A DNA stretch of 7,492 bases from an uncultured Chloroflexota bacterium (GTDB lineage: Bacteria; Chloroflexota; Anaerolineae; Promineifilales; Promineifilaceae), in contig CALFEW010000982.1 in the NCBI GenBank assembly GCA_937958365.1, forward strand, positions 1-7,492. Reading direction: 5' to 3'. Shown one piece after another: positions 1-6,812 of this stretch (position 1 is the first letter of the stretch; every line of letters begins with the position of its first letter). A model generated the notes under the pieces. That model was given only the letters and a program-made list of their open reading frames with translations, was not told the DNA's origin and ran no database searches. Made by a program: the position numbers and the translations under genes.

Positions 1-1835
1 AAGACGCCCATCAAAACGAGGAGGGTGGTGACGAGACGGCCGTTGCCGCCCAACCACAACAAGCCCACCAGATAGACCAGCCCCAACAGGAAAAACGCGC
101 CCATCACCAACCGTTCCCCCAAAGTCAGGACGCCCGGCTGGATGGTGAACCAGGCGATGATGCCCACAGCCAAAACGCCAAACGCCGCGCTGACCAGACT
201 GCCATCGCGCCAGAACTGCGGTGCGGGTGGCTGCGGGCTGATCCAGGCCAGGGTGACGCCGACAAAAACGGCCGTCAACGCCCACACGCCCCATTGAAAG
301 CGAGAGCCGGGCAGTTGGCGGCCAATGCCCACCAGAGCCGCCAGCACAGCCAGATGAACCAGCCACAGCGCCACGCTGACGGCCAGTTCGGCGTAGGGCA
401 GCAAGCTGAGGGCCAGGAGGAACAAGGGCAGCCCCAACAGCAAGGGCATGCCCAGCAGCAAGGCCAACACGTCGCTGCGCGACAACAAATCGCGCCGGGC
501 AAGCCATTCCAGGGCAGCTTGCAAACGGCTCCAACCATAGCGCAGCAAGGCAACGAGGGTGGGAATGACAACGGCCGTAACCACCCCCAGCAGCAGCGCC
601 CGCCCCCACCAGCCATAATCGTTCCACAAGCTCTGGCCCAACGGCAGCAGCCGCGTCTGCCAGAAATAGAGGGCAAACCACAAAGCATAGGCGGAATACA
701 CGAAGGCCAATGCGCCAAAAAAGACAAATATCCGCTCGTGGCGGCTGAGCGTTTGCCAGAAAGCGCGTGGGTGGGTCCATTCGCGGCGGCGCGGCCAGAC
801 CTGTTCGCGCCAGAAGCGGAAGGCGCGCTGGCGCAGACCAGGCATGTCCAGCCAATCCATCAGGATGAAGTAACCGTCTAATTCCAGCAGCGGGTTCAGG
901 TTAAAGAAGACGGTCAGGTAAGCGATGAAGCCCATTTGGAAGAGGAAACTGGCCCAAAGCGTGGCAGCGGCGGCGGGCACGGCCGTTAACAGATACGTCA
1001 GCGCCAGACCGATCAGGCCGCCAATCAACAGGCCAGAGTGCGGCCCGGCCCAGGAGACGGCGATGCGCTCGGCGCGGGTAGAAAGCCAGGTGTCGCGGGT
1101 ATCCACAAAAAAGGCGGGCATCCCCCAATAAATCAAAAAGCCGCCGCGATTGAGTTCGCGCCGGACTTTTTTGACGGTCAGGCCGTGGGCCAGTTCGTGG
1201 ATGGCGATGACGATGAAGTTGGCGGCCAGCAGAGTGACGACGCTGAGGCCGCCGTTGAGCAGGGGAAAGCTGCCGGTGAAGAAGAGACGGCCGTATAACA
1301 CCCCGCCCAGAAAAATGAGGACCAGTATCACAAATTGGGCCGGCCAGGAAAACAACCAGCCCAGCCAGCGGAAAAGCGTGGTAAACGCGACATCCAGGCC
1401 GTCGCGGGCAATTTCGGTGTGCAGGAAACCGTGCAGCAGGCGGCGGCCGCGATTTTCCGGGGCGCGGGCGGCCAGTTCGGCGGTGATCTGGTCGTAGACG
1501 TTGGCCGGGCAGTCGGCCAGGAAATGGCCGGCGCGCAAGTCGGCGACCAGACGGTTGAGGTGAGCGATGGGCAGGGATTTGTAGCGGACGAGGTTGTAGA
1601 AGAGCAGGTCTTTGACAGATTTACGGCCGTTCATCTGCCACCACAGCGCGTAATCTGGTTCGGTCAGGCGCAGGTAGGTTTTGCTTTCCGGCTGCTTGAG
1701 GACGTAATAGGCCTCGCCTTGCGATTCCAGCCGGGCAACCTCCACCTGGGCGATACGCTGCGGTTTGTATGCGCCGGGGTCTAAGGCTTCGGCAACGGCC
1801 GTCCAAAAACGTTCACCCTCGTCATTCTCTACCAT
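1..1835 (-). CDS. PqqD-like/M50 family membrane zinc metalloprotease (3' end outside window)
   Basis: Reading the minus strand from the ATG at 1835 gives 611 codons with no stop to the window edge, so the C-terminus is missing. Residues about 20-110 look like a PqqD-like winged-helix domain. Membrane segments follow from about residue 160. Residues 213-217 are HELAH, the HEXXH zinc site, placed in a hydrophobic helix as in site-2-type M50 proteases. WAGP (262-265) and NPLLELDGYF (314-323, with D320 as probable third zinc ligand) complete the M50 signature. Many further hydrophobic helices occupy residues 365-610. It probably cleaves or processes peptides in or near the membrane; the substrate is unknown. 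PqqD-like domains bind peptides in RiPP pathways, so a role in peptide modification or export is possible but inferred. An in-frame TAA lies four codons upstream, so this ATG is the only reasonable start; a GGAGG sits unusually close (1 nt) before it. Confidence 0.88.
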   Translation of the reverse strand, partial: MVENDEGERFWTAVAEALDPGAYKPQRIAQVEVARLESQGEAYYVLKQPESKTYLRLTEPDYALWWQMNGRKSVKDLLFYNLVRYKSLPIAHLNRLVADLRAGHFLADCPANVYDQITAELAARAPENRGRRLLHGFLHTEIARDGLDVAFTTLFRWLGWLFSWPAQFVILVLIFLGGVLYGRLFFTGSFPLLNGGLSVVTLLAANFIVIAIHELAHGLTVKKVRRELNRGGFLIYWGMPAFFVDTRDTWLSTRAERIAVSWAGPHSGLLIGGLIGLALTYLLTAVPAAAATLWASFLFQMGFIAYLTVFFNLNPLLELDGYFILMDWLDMPGLRQRAFRFWREQVWPRRREWTHPRAFWQTLSRHERIFVFFGALAFVYSAYALWFALYFWQTRLLPLGQSLWNDYGWWGRALLLGVVTAVVIPTLVALLRYGWSRLQAALEWLARRDLLSRSDVLALLLGMPLLLGLPLFLLALSLLPYAELAVSVALWLVHLAVLAALVGIGRQLPGSRFQWGVWALTAVFVGVTLAWISPQPPAPQFWRDGSLVSAAFGVLAVGIIAWFTIQPGVLTLGERLVMGAFFLLGLVYLVGLLWLGGNGRLVTTLLVLMGV

Positions 1836-1841
1836 ACCTCC

Positions 1842-1851
1842 AGTTTAAACT
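1842..1851. repeat. 10-bp perfect palindrome AGTTTAAACT in the divergent control region
   Basis: AGTTTAAACT reads identically on both strands. It lies at the expected start of the M50 transcript and just upstream of the extended -10 of the opposite promoter, where a bound protein could affect both. It is AT-rich and a single copy, so it may be chance. Confidence 0.3.
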
Positions 1852-1852
1852 C

Positions 1853-1861
1853 TGTTATAAT
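1853..1861 (+). promoter_or_regulatory. Extended -10 promoter element for the Cys-rich protein/glutaredoxin operon
   Basis: TGTTATAAT is a perfect TATAAT (1856-1861) preceded by the TG of an extended -10 motif. No convincing -35 is seen 16-18 bp upstream, which fits extended -10 promoters. The expected start is near 1868, giving a leader of about 68 nt before the ATG at 1936. Confidence 0.5.
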
Positions 1862-1881
1862 TCGGGACAACCTGAATCCAA
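1854..1881 (-). promoter_or_regulatory. Candidate promoter of the M50 protease gene
   Basis: On the minus strand TATAAC (1859-1854) is preceded after 16 bp by TTGGAT (1881-1876). The -10 is good and the -35 is weak. Transcription would start near 1847, giving a leader of about 12 nt that holds little besides the GGAGG. It shares the self-complementary TTATAA core with the promoter facing the other way. Confidence 0.4.
1860..1877. repeat. Inverted repeat ATTCGGG-ACAA-CCTGAAT over the plus-strand start site
   Basis: Two 7-bp arms (6 of 7 complementary, the other position a G-T) flank ACAA. The repeat overlaps the end of the -10 and the expected transcription start, a classic position for a repressor operator. 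It also lies inside the -35/-10 spacer of the opposite M50 promoter. Function is inferred from position only. Confidence 0.35.
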
Positions 1882-1887
1882 CTTCAC

Positions 1888-1916
1888 GTTCTCGGCGTTT
1901 GAAAAGCGGCGAGAAC
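1888..1916 (+). promoter_or_regulatory. Hairpin in the 5' leader of the Cys-rich gene
   Basis: GTTCTCG (1888-1894) and CGAGAAC (1910-1916) are perfectly complementary over 7 bp and enclose 15 nt, within which another GC pair could form. The hairpin ends 10 nt before the GGAGG (1926-1930). No U-tract follows, so it is not a terminator; it could influence translation or mRNA stability. No known riboswitch was recognised. Confidence 0.35.
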
Positions 1917-1935
1917 CGTTGCAATGGAGGCTGAC

Positions 1936-2328
1936 ATGGGATTTCTACGGAACCTTTTTGGCGGCAAAAAAAGCGAAGAATATGTGGACACGCGGGGCAT
2001 CTATTTTTACGTCCGCTGTAACAACTGCGGAACCATCGTGCGGCTGCGCGCCGACAAGCAGTATGATCTGGAAAACACGGGCGGCGGTTACGTCTGGCAC
2101 AAAACCATCGTGGACAACAAATGTTTCCGGCAGATACCGGCCGTCGTGACCCTAAATGGCAGCTACGCAGTGGAAAACACCGATATTCAAGGCGGCCAAT
2201 TTGTGACCCAGGCAGACTACGACCGGCAGCAAAAAGAGAGCGCTGAGCAGCGTGAATTGGCCCACCGCCAGGCTGAAACAGCGGCTCAGACAGACACCAT
2301 CACAGGAAACGAAACAGACCTTTCATGA
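1936..2328 (+). CDS. Small Cys-rich protein of unknown function
   Basis: This encodes 130 residues beginning MGFLRNLFGG. The ATG at 1936 is chosen because GGAGG (1926-1930) lies 5 nt upstream; an earlier in-frame ATG at 1924 overlaps that ribosome site and is unlikely. No signal peptide or membrane segment is seen. C28 and C31 form a CNNC knuckle followed by H55 and C63, so a small zinc ribbon-like site is plausible. The middle (45-90) has a beta-rich look with aromatic and Gly residues, and the last 40 residues are polar, rich in Gln, Glu and Ala, and probably helical or disordered. I do not recognise a named family. Its stop overlaps the next start (ATGA), so it is translationally coupled to the glutaredoxin-like protein. 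That suggests a redox or metal-related role, but this is context only. Confidence 0.82.
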   Translation: MGFLRNLFGGKKSEEYVDTRGIYFYVRCNNCGTIVRLRADKQYDLENTGGGYVWHKTIVDNKCFRQIPAVVTLNGSYAVENTDIQGGQFVTQADYDRQQKESAEQRELAHRQAETAAQTDTITGNETDLS

Positions 2329-2630
2329 GCGAACACATCCCCCAATCTGGCATCATTACGTTGTATACGTCCAGCTTTTGCGGCCATGCCCGCATGATTG
2401 AGAATTTTTTAGTCGAGGAGAACATTGCCGCTGACGTGATTAACATCACCGAACAGCCGGAGGCGCGGCAGGCGTTGATCGAGATTAACCAGGGGTATGC
2501 CAGCGTGCCCACGCTGGTTTTCCCGGATGGCAGCAAGCTCACCGAGCCATCTATCCGGGACCTGCGTCTGAAACTGGGTCTGGAAACCCTCAGCCTGGGA
2601 GACCAGATTCGCGCCCGACTTAAGAAATAG
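2325..2630 (+). CDS. Glutaredoxin-like (mycoredoxin-type) protein with CGHA active site
   Basis: The 101-residue product has a thioredoxin fold of glutaredoxin type. Strand one ITLYTSSFC leads to the active-site C19 in the motif C-G-H-A, followed by a helix. SVPT (60-63) supplies the cis-proline P62, and the following VFPDG and LTEPS match the mycoredoxin pattern. The usual second cysteine of CxxC is replaced by A22 and there is no other Cys, so only a monothiol mechanism is possible (mixed disulfide with a low-molecular-weight thiol, or a binding role). It is probably cytoplasmic. The start overlaps the upstream stop by 4 bp (ATGA), so the two proteins are made together. C-terminal residues 77-101 form a charged helix. 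The family call is secure; the substrate and thiol partner are not known. Confidence 0.85.
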   Translation: MSEHIPQSGIITLYTSSFCGHARMIENFLVEENIAADVINITEQPEARQALIEINQGYASVPTLVFPDGSKLTEPSIRDLRLKLGLETLSLGDQIRARLKK

Positions 2631-2654
2631 TCCAGGAATAACTTCCCAGTTTTT

Positions 2655-2669
2655 AGATTGGACCAATCT
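2655..2669. repeat. Perfect inverted repeat between convergent genes
   Basis: AGATTGG-A-CCAATCT lies in the 42-bp gap between the two converging stop codons. As RNA it could form a 5-6 bp stem with a small loop. The T-run is on the wrong side (2650-2654), and only a weak CACTTTT follows in the plus direction, so it is a poor intrinsic terminator. It may still act as a 3'-end stability hairpin for either transcript. Confidence 0.35.
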
Positions 2670-2672
2670 GCA

Positions 2673-4313
2673 TCACTTTTCCTTCTTGCGCGTGAGATAG
2701 AGTAGGGTAGCGGAGACCATGCCGGCAGCGCCCATGATGCTCCAACTGAGTTGGTTCAGGCGTCGTTCCAGGCGGCGGCTGGAGTCGTTGTCGCGTACGC
2801 TGTGGACACGGATACGGCCGTTTTCCACCATAGACAACACCCGCCGCACCTGATCCGGCGTTTCCAGATACGGCCGTACAATCTCCAACAAGCTTTGCCA
2901 GCTTATGTCCCGCACGCTTTGTTCCCGAATCACCTGCTCGCCAAACTTCTCGAAGTAATACCAGGGGTTGATTTGCGGGTTTAGCTGCGACACCAGGCCA
3001 GACACCATGCCCACCGCCCGCCCCAAATAGATGAAATCCTGCGGAACCTGGAAGGGGAAGTCGAACAGCACGTCGCGGAACTCGCGGCTTAATTCAGCGA
3101 TTTCACGCGGGTCCGGCTGCGATAATTCGAGCAGTTTGCGCCCCCAAAGCCGGTCCAGCAAGGTCCGCAGCGCATCGGTGATGCGGTCCAGGTCTGCGCC
3201 GGGCAGGAAAAAGCCCAGGTCCTGAGCAGCGGCGGTCATCTCGTAGGCGTCGCGCCGGGTCAGGCTGACCAGGATGCGGCGGAGGTTATCGCCCATCAAT
3301 TCTGGCACGTCGCCCACCATGCCAAAATCCACAAACGTCAGGCGGAACGGCCGTTTGGGGGCGGATTCGCTGGGCTGCCATTCGGCGTCGGTGTACGGCC
3401 GTACAAATAAATTGCCTGGGTGCGGGTCGGCATGGAAAAAGCCTTCTTTGAAAATTTGTTGGAAGTACGCTTCTAGCAGCACGTTGGCGACATCCGCCGG
3501 GGCGACGCCGGCGGCTTTCATGCCTTCGGTGTCGGTGATTTTGACGGCCGTCACGTCTTCCAGCACGATGACGCGCGCCGTGGAATGTTCCCGGTAAATG
3601 GCCGGGATGTAGACGGTTTTGCTATCGGCATACATGGCGGCAAAACGCTCGGCGTTGTCGGCTTCGGACACATAATCCAACTCTTCCCACAACGTGACGG
3701 CAAACTCGTCCATCAGGGCGGGCACGTTGGCCCGCTTACGAATCGGTCCATAACGCATAAACCAGTGGGCGACGATTCTCAGGGCCGCCAGGTCGGTGGC
3801 GACGGTGTTTTCGATACCCGGCCGACGAATTTTTACCACGACAGGCGCGCCACGAACGGCCGTAGAACCAGTGGCCGGCAGCAGCCAGGCCCGGTGCGCC
3901 TGTCCCAGCGAAGCCGCCGCCAATGGTTCCTCATCCACCGTCGCAAACCGGCGGGTCAGGTCGCCCAAATCTTCGCGCAGCACCGAAAAAATACGCTCCG
4001 GTGGCTCCGGCGGCACTTCGTCTTGCAAGCCTTTGAGTTCGTCGGTAATTTCTATCGGCAGCATGTCCACGCGGGTGCTGAGGAACTGGCCCAATTTAAT
4101 CATCACCCCGCCCATCGTCACCGCCAGCCCACGAAAGCGGCGGGCCAAAATGCGGTAACGCTGCGGCCGGGTGCGACGAGCGCGGTCGCCCAAGATGGGA
4201 ACGCGCCCATAAAATATATCCCACCAGATGAAATGGGCGATTACGCGGGCAAAAAAGATGAGGATCAGGCGGTGACGTTGCCTGTCAATAGCATAGGGTT
4301 CGTTGATGTTCAT
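2673..4313 (-). CDS. ABC1/AarF/UbiB-family atypical protein kinase
   Basis: The 546-residue product carries the family hallmarks in order: KLGQ (73-76) of the KxGQ helix covering the active site; the Ala-rich loop AAASLGQ (132-138) that replaces a Gly-rich loop; the nucleotide-binding lysine K161 in VVVKIRRPG; EELDY (210-214); the catalytic loop HADPHPGN (294-301); and DFG at 329-331. A hydrophobic segment near 524-541 followed by TRKKEK suggests a C-terminal membrane anchor. Family members act as ATPases or kinases in isoprenoid-quinone or lipid handling at the membrane; UbiB supports ubiquinone synthesis. In an organism that may use menaquinone the exact role is uncertain. Length is normal and all key residues are intact. 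No Shine-Dalgarno sequence precedes the ATG, and an in-frame TAG lies seven codons upstream, so no earlier start is possible. It follows the sensor kinase by 87 bp on the same strand. Confidence 0.93.
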   Translation of the reverse strand: MNINEPYAIDRQRHRLILIFFARVIAHFIWWDIFYGRVPILGDRARRTRPQRYRILARRFRGLAVTMGGVMIKLGQFLSTRVDMLPIEITDELKGLQDEVPPEPPERIFSVLREDLGDLTRRFATVDEEPLAAASLGQAHRAWLLPATGSTAVRGAPVVVKIRRPGIENTVATDLAALRIVAHWFMRYGPIRKRANVPALMDEFAVTLWEELDYVSEADNAERFAAMYADSKTVYIPAIYREHSTARVIVLEDVTAVKITDTEGMKAAGVAPADVANVLLEAYFQQIFKEGFFHADPHPGNLFVRPYTDAEWQPSESAPKRPFRLTFVDFGMVGDVPELMGDNLRRILVSLTRRDAYEMTAAAQDLGFFLPGADLDRITDALRTLLDRLWGRKLLELSQPDPREIAELSREFRDVLFDFPFQVPQDFIYLGRAVGMVSGLVSQLNPQINPWYYFEKFGEQVIREQSVRDISWQSLLEIVRPYLETPDQVRRVLSMVENGRIRVHSVRDNDSSRRLERRLNQLSWSIMGAAGMVSATLLYLTRKKEK

Positions 4314-4323
4314 GATGGGGCGG

Positions 4324-4352
4324 ATTATGCCCTACAACGGGCGTTTACCCAA
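4324..4352 (-). promoter_or_regulatory. Candidate promoter for the UbiB-like gene, implying a leaderless mRNA
   Basis: On the minus strand TTGGGT (4352-4347), a 17-bp spacer and CATAAT (4329-4324) form a plausible sigma-70 promoter. The expected start, near 4317, is about 4 nt before the ATG at 4313. This agrees with the absence of a ribosome-binding site there. Confidence 0.45.
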
Positions 4353-4400
4353 GTGAAATCAGGCAACGAACTACGGCTGACAAACCACCAATGACAGGTC

Positions 4401-6647
4401 TTATCCGGCCGGCAAGGTGAACCAAAACGTACTGCCGCGCCCCGGTTCGCTTTCCACGCCGACTTCGCCACCCAGTTTGCGCACGATACGCTGCACAATG
4501 GGCAAACCCAGCCCCGTGCCGGAGGCTTCCTGGCGATGGAACCGCGTGAACATATCAAACAACTTGCTCTGGTCGGCCGGTTTAATGCCCAGGCCATTGT
4601 CGCAGATTTCGTAGCGGACCATGCTGCCATTCATAGATGCGCGAATGTGAATGAGGGGTTCGGGATTGTCGCTGCCAATGTATTTGATGGCGTTGCCGAT
4701 GAGGTTGGCGAAGACCTCTTCTAGCCAGGGGGCGTGGCCGCGCAGCGGTGGCAGATTTCTGTCTACGTGGATGAAGATTTTGTGGGCTTCGATCTGGTCG
4801 GTGAACCGGGAGATGACGGCGTAAACGAGGGGGAGAACTTCGACGGAAACGGCCGTTTGCATCACGTCGCGCAGTTGGGCCAGCAGCAGCAGTTGCTCGA
4901 TCATTTCCTCCATGCGGCCCACAGTCGCCCGAATAATGTCCAGGTGCGCCTGCCCCATTGGCGGCAAGTCATATTCGGCCACCAATTCCGCATAGCCGTT
5001 GATCAGACCCAGCGGCGACTTGAGATCGTGGGCAATGGTGCGGGCATAAGCGTCCAGTTCAGCGTTGCGTTCCGCCAACTCGGCAAACAAACGCGCATTC
5101 CCCAGAGCGATGGCTGCCTGATTGGCAAACGCTTGCAGGCGTTCACCATGTTCTTCCCGGTAAGCATTGGGCGTGGCGCTGTCTAAATTAATAAACCCCA
5201 GAATTTCATCCTTGCGCTGGATTGGCGCGCCCACATAGGAACGAATCCAACGTGTCGCCGGGGTATCTACCCAATCCGGGTCCAGGGTTACGTCTGGAAT
5301 GACGACTGGTCGGCCTGTTTGCGTCATCCGCAGCAGATTGGGCGTTTTCTCCAACGGCCATACCTTGCGCACCGTTTCAAATGATCCCGTATAGCCACGA
5401 TAACCGACAAAATGGGCAACGTCACCGCGCAGCAGCATGACGTTGGCTGTATCGTGGGGCAGCACCCGCCCCACGTCTGACAAAATACGCTCCAGCACTT
5501 CGTCCAAATCGAGCGTATTGTTCAAAACCGCGGCGGCATCGCGGAGCGCTTCGGCCAGCACACGTTGTTCATATTCGGCCCGTTCTGCCTGTTTGCGGGC
5601 GGTGATGTCGCGCAGAACAATCACCTTGCTTAACAACTGCCGCTCCCGGTGGTAGATAAGCGATAGCTGAAAGTCGAAATAGGCAGGCGTCGGCTGGGTT
5701 TTCTCGATTTCCAGAAACATCTTCTGTGTACCAGACACTTGTTCAAGCAAAGCGGGCCAGTCCGCGAAAATCGTTTGCACCGATTTGCCGATGACGGCTG
5801 GCGCGGCTAGACCAATTAACGCTTCAGCGGCGGGGTTCAAGTCTACCACGTGGTCCCGGTCGTCCAGGGTTATCACCGCGTCGTTGAGGCTTTCAAATAC
5901 GGCCGTGCGGGCAATAGGCACAATGTCTAATAGTTGTCTATGGCGCAAGCCCCAGATCAAAACCAGACTGGCAATCGTCAGCCCAACGGGCGCCAGATCA
6001 ATCAGCGTCAGGCCCGCCAGATAAGACAGATTGGCGAGCCATGGGATTGCAAAGCAGGTGATGATGACGCTGGCCTGCCAGCGATAAGTCCAAAAGGAAT
6101 GATTGACAAAGCGAAAGAGCAGCACAAAACTGACCAGAGTCAGGGCATAAACATAAACGATATGCAGCCAGAAGCCGATGCCGTAATCGTACCGCAACAG
6201 GGAAAACCCTGCGCTGGTATCCAGCCATATCCTGGTCCAAAATAGTTTGTGATAAGAACTTGTCGCTACGAGAAGCAACACCAGCAGGGGTTCAATCGTC
6301 AGCAAGACGGCCGTGCGGCGGGTTAGCCAATGCTCACGGTGGGTAACAAGTAACGTACAAACGAAAACAAGCGTGATCGTCGTGACAATACCCAGGTATT
6401 GCACGTTGCCCATCCATACCTTCACGGAGAAATCGGTAGCCCCAACTTCAAGGCCCTGGAACAAGGACCAAAAGCCCAGGGACGCCATGAAGGCGGTGAA
6501 GGGAATCCGCACCTTTTGCTGTCGCCGGGTCCGCCAGGTCGCCTGGGTGACAAACATGGTTACCACAGCGACAAAAAGAAGTAACCCGACGAAAAAATTA
6601 AACTCGAAAGACATTATTGCATCTATCGCTTCTGCTGATATCGTCAT
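4401..6647 (-). CDS. Membrane sensor histidine kinase, 7TM-PAS-GAF-HisKA-HATPase
   Basis: The 748-residue product starts with about seven hydrophobic helices (roughly 14-236) resembling the N-terminal 7TM sensor region of histidine kinases. A PAS domain (about 245-352, ending VIVLRDITARKQAE) and a GAF domain (about 370-519) follow. The dimerisation helix has the phospho-acceptor H540 in AHDLKSPLG. The ATPase domain shows the N box (NLIGNAIKY, N652), G1 DNGLGI (683-688), F box (FDMFTRF) and G2 GTGLGL (710-715), ending at a normal C-terminus. It should autophosphorylate at H540 and pass phosphate to a response regulator, but none is encoded in this window. The signal is unknown; the GAF and PAS domains suggest additional cytoplasmic small-ligand or redox sensing. 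The ATG at 6647 has only a weak GAG nearby; a second ATG at 6614 (residue 12) is possible and would leave the first membrane helix intact. Confidence 0.93.
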   Translation of the reverse strand: MTISAEAIDAIMSFEFNFFVGLLLFVAVVTMFVTQATWRTRRQQKVRIPFTAFMASLGFWSLFQGLEVGATDFSVKVWMGNVQYLGIVTTITLVFVCTLLVTHREHWLTRRTAVLLTIEPLLVLLLVATSSYHKLFWTRIWLDTSAGFSLLRYDYGIGFWLHIVYVYALTLVSFVLLFRFVNHSFWTYRWQASVIITCFAIPWLANLSYLAGLTLIDLAPVGLTIASLVLIWGLRHRQLLDIVPIARTAVFESLNDAVITLDDRDHVVDLNPAAEALIGLAAPAVIGKSVQTIFADWPALLEQVSGTQKMFLEIEKTQPTPAYFDFQLSLIYHRERQLLSKVIVLRDITARKQAERAEYEQRVLAEALRDAAAVLNNTLDLDEVLERILSDVGRVLPHDTANVMLLRGDVAHFVGYRGYTGSFETVRKVWPLEKTPNLLRMTQTGRPVVIPDVTLDPDWVDTPATRWIRSYVGAPIQRKDEILGFINLDSATPNAYREEHGERLQAFANQAAIALGNARLFAELAERNAELDAYARTIAHDLKSPLGLINGYAELVAEYDLPPMGQAHLDIIRATVGRMEEMIEQLLLLAQLRDVMQTAVSVEVLPLVYAVISRFTDQIEAHKIFIHVDRNLPPLRGHAPWLEEVFANLIGNAIKYIGSDNPEPLIHIRASMNGSMVRYEICDNGLGIKPADQSKLFDMFTRFHRQEASGTGLGLPIVQRIVRKLGGEVGVESEPGRGSTFWFTLPAG

Positions 6648-6774
6648 ACTCAGAAGTGAGAGTACCGTCTTTTGGCTGTTTTAGTGATAGGGAATCTGTA
6701 CTTTTACTGGACTAATATCCTGTTTTGGCTGGCACTTTTAGGCCATTGGTCGTGTGTGATACATGCCTGGCAAC
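6648..6774. other. AT-richer intergenic gap upstream of the sensor kinase
   Basis: These 127 bp separate the tRNA terminator from the sensor kinase start. No coding potential was seen, and no clear -35/-10 pair facing the kinase could be assigned. It contains a 9-bp direct repeat TTTTGGCTG at 6670-6678 and 6723-6731 (53 bp apart, about five helical turns), on the kinase strand CAGCCAAAA, which might be regulator sites. The kinase promoter must lie here if the upstream terminator works. Confidence 0.4.
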
Positions 6775-6807
6775 AAAAAAGCCGCCTCAACACGCTGATT
6801 GGGCGGC
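6775..6807 (-). terminator. Rho-independent terminator after tRNA-Glu
   Basis: On the minus strand a GCCGCC/GGCGGC stem (6807-6802 with 6786-6781) with a 15-nt loop is followed directly by TTTTTT (6780-6775). Three A residues before the stem (6811-6809 region) can extend the pairing around a bulged G. It starts about 5 nt after the mature tRNA 3' end, so it should end the tRNA transcript. Confidence 0.85.
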
Positions 6808-6812
6808 CTTTA

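Noticed and set aside
294..881. 195-codon Gln-rich open frame on the plus strand
   Set aside because: The Gln, Ala and Pro richness is the mirror of Leu- and Gly-rich membrane helices of the M50 gene on the other strand, so it is a shadow.
1335..1784. 149-codon plus-strand frame
   Set aside because: It is entirely antisense to the N-terminal part of the M50 gene, which has clear domain signatures.
1924..1935. Earlier ATG (1924) as start of the Cys-rich gene
   Set aside because: It overlaps the GGAGG that correctly serves the ATG at 1936 and has no ribosome site of its own.
2655..2669. Inverted repeat as a bidirectional intrinsic terminator
   Set aside because: The stem is AT-rich and neither direction has a T-run directly after it; it is listed only as a repeat.
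3585..4394. 269-codon open frame on the plus strand
   Set aside because: It lies antisense to the well-supported UbiB-like kinase, has no ribosome site or recognisable domain, and its composition is that expected of a frame opposite a GC-rich gene.
4325..4630. Minus-strand frame overlapping the end of the sensor kinase
   Set aside because: It is out of frame with the ATPase domain, has no recognisable motif, and would end just before the UbiB-like start by chance.
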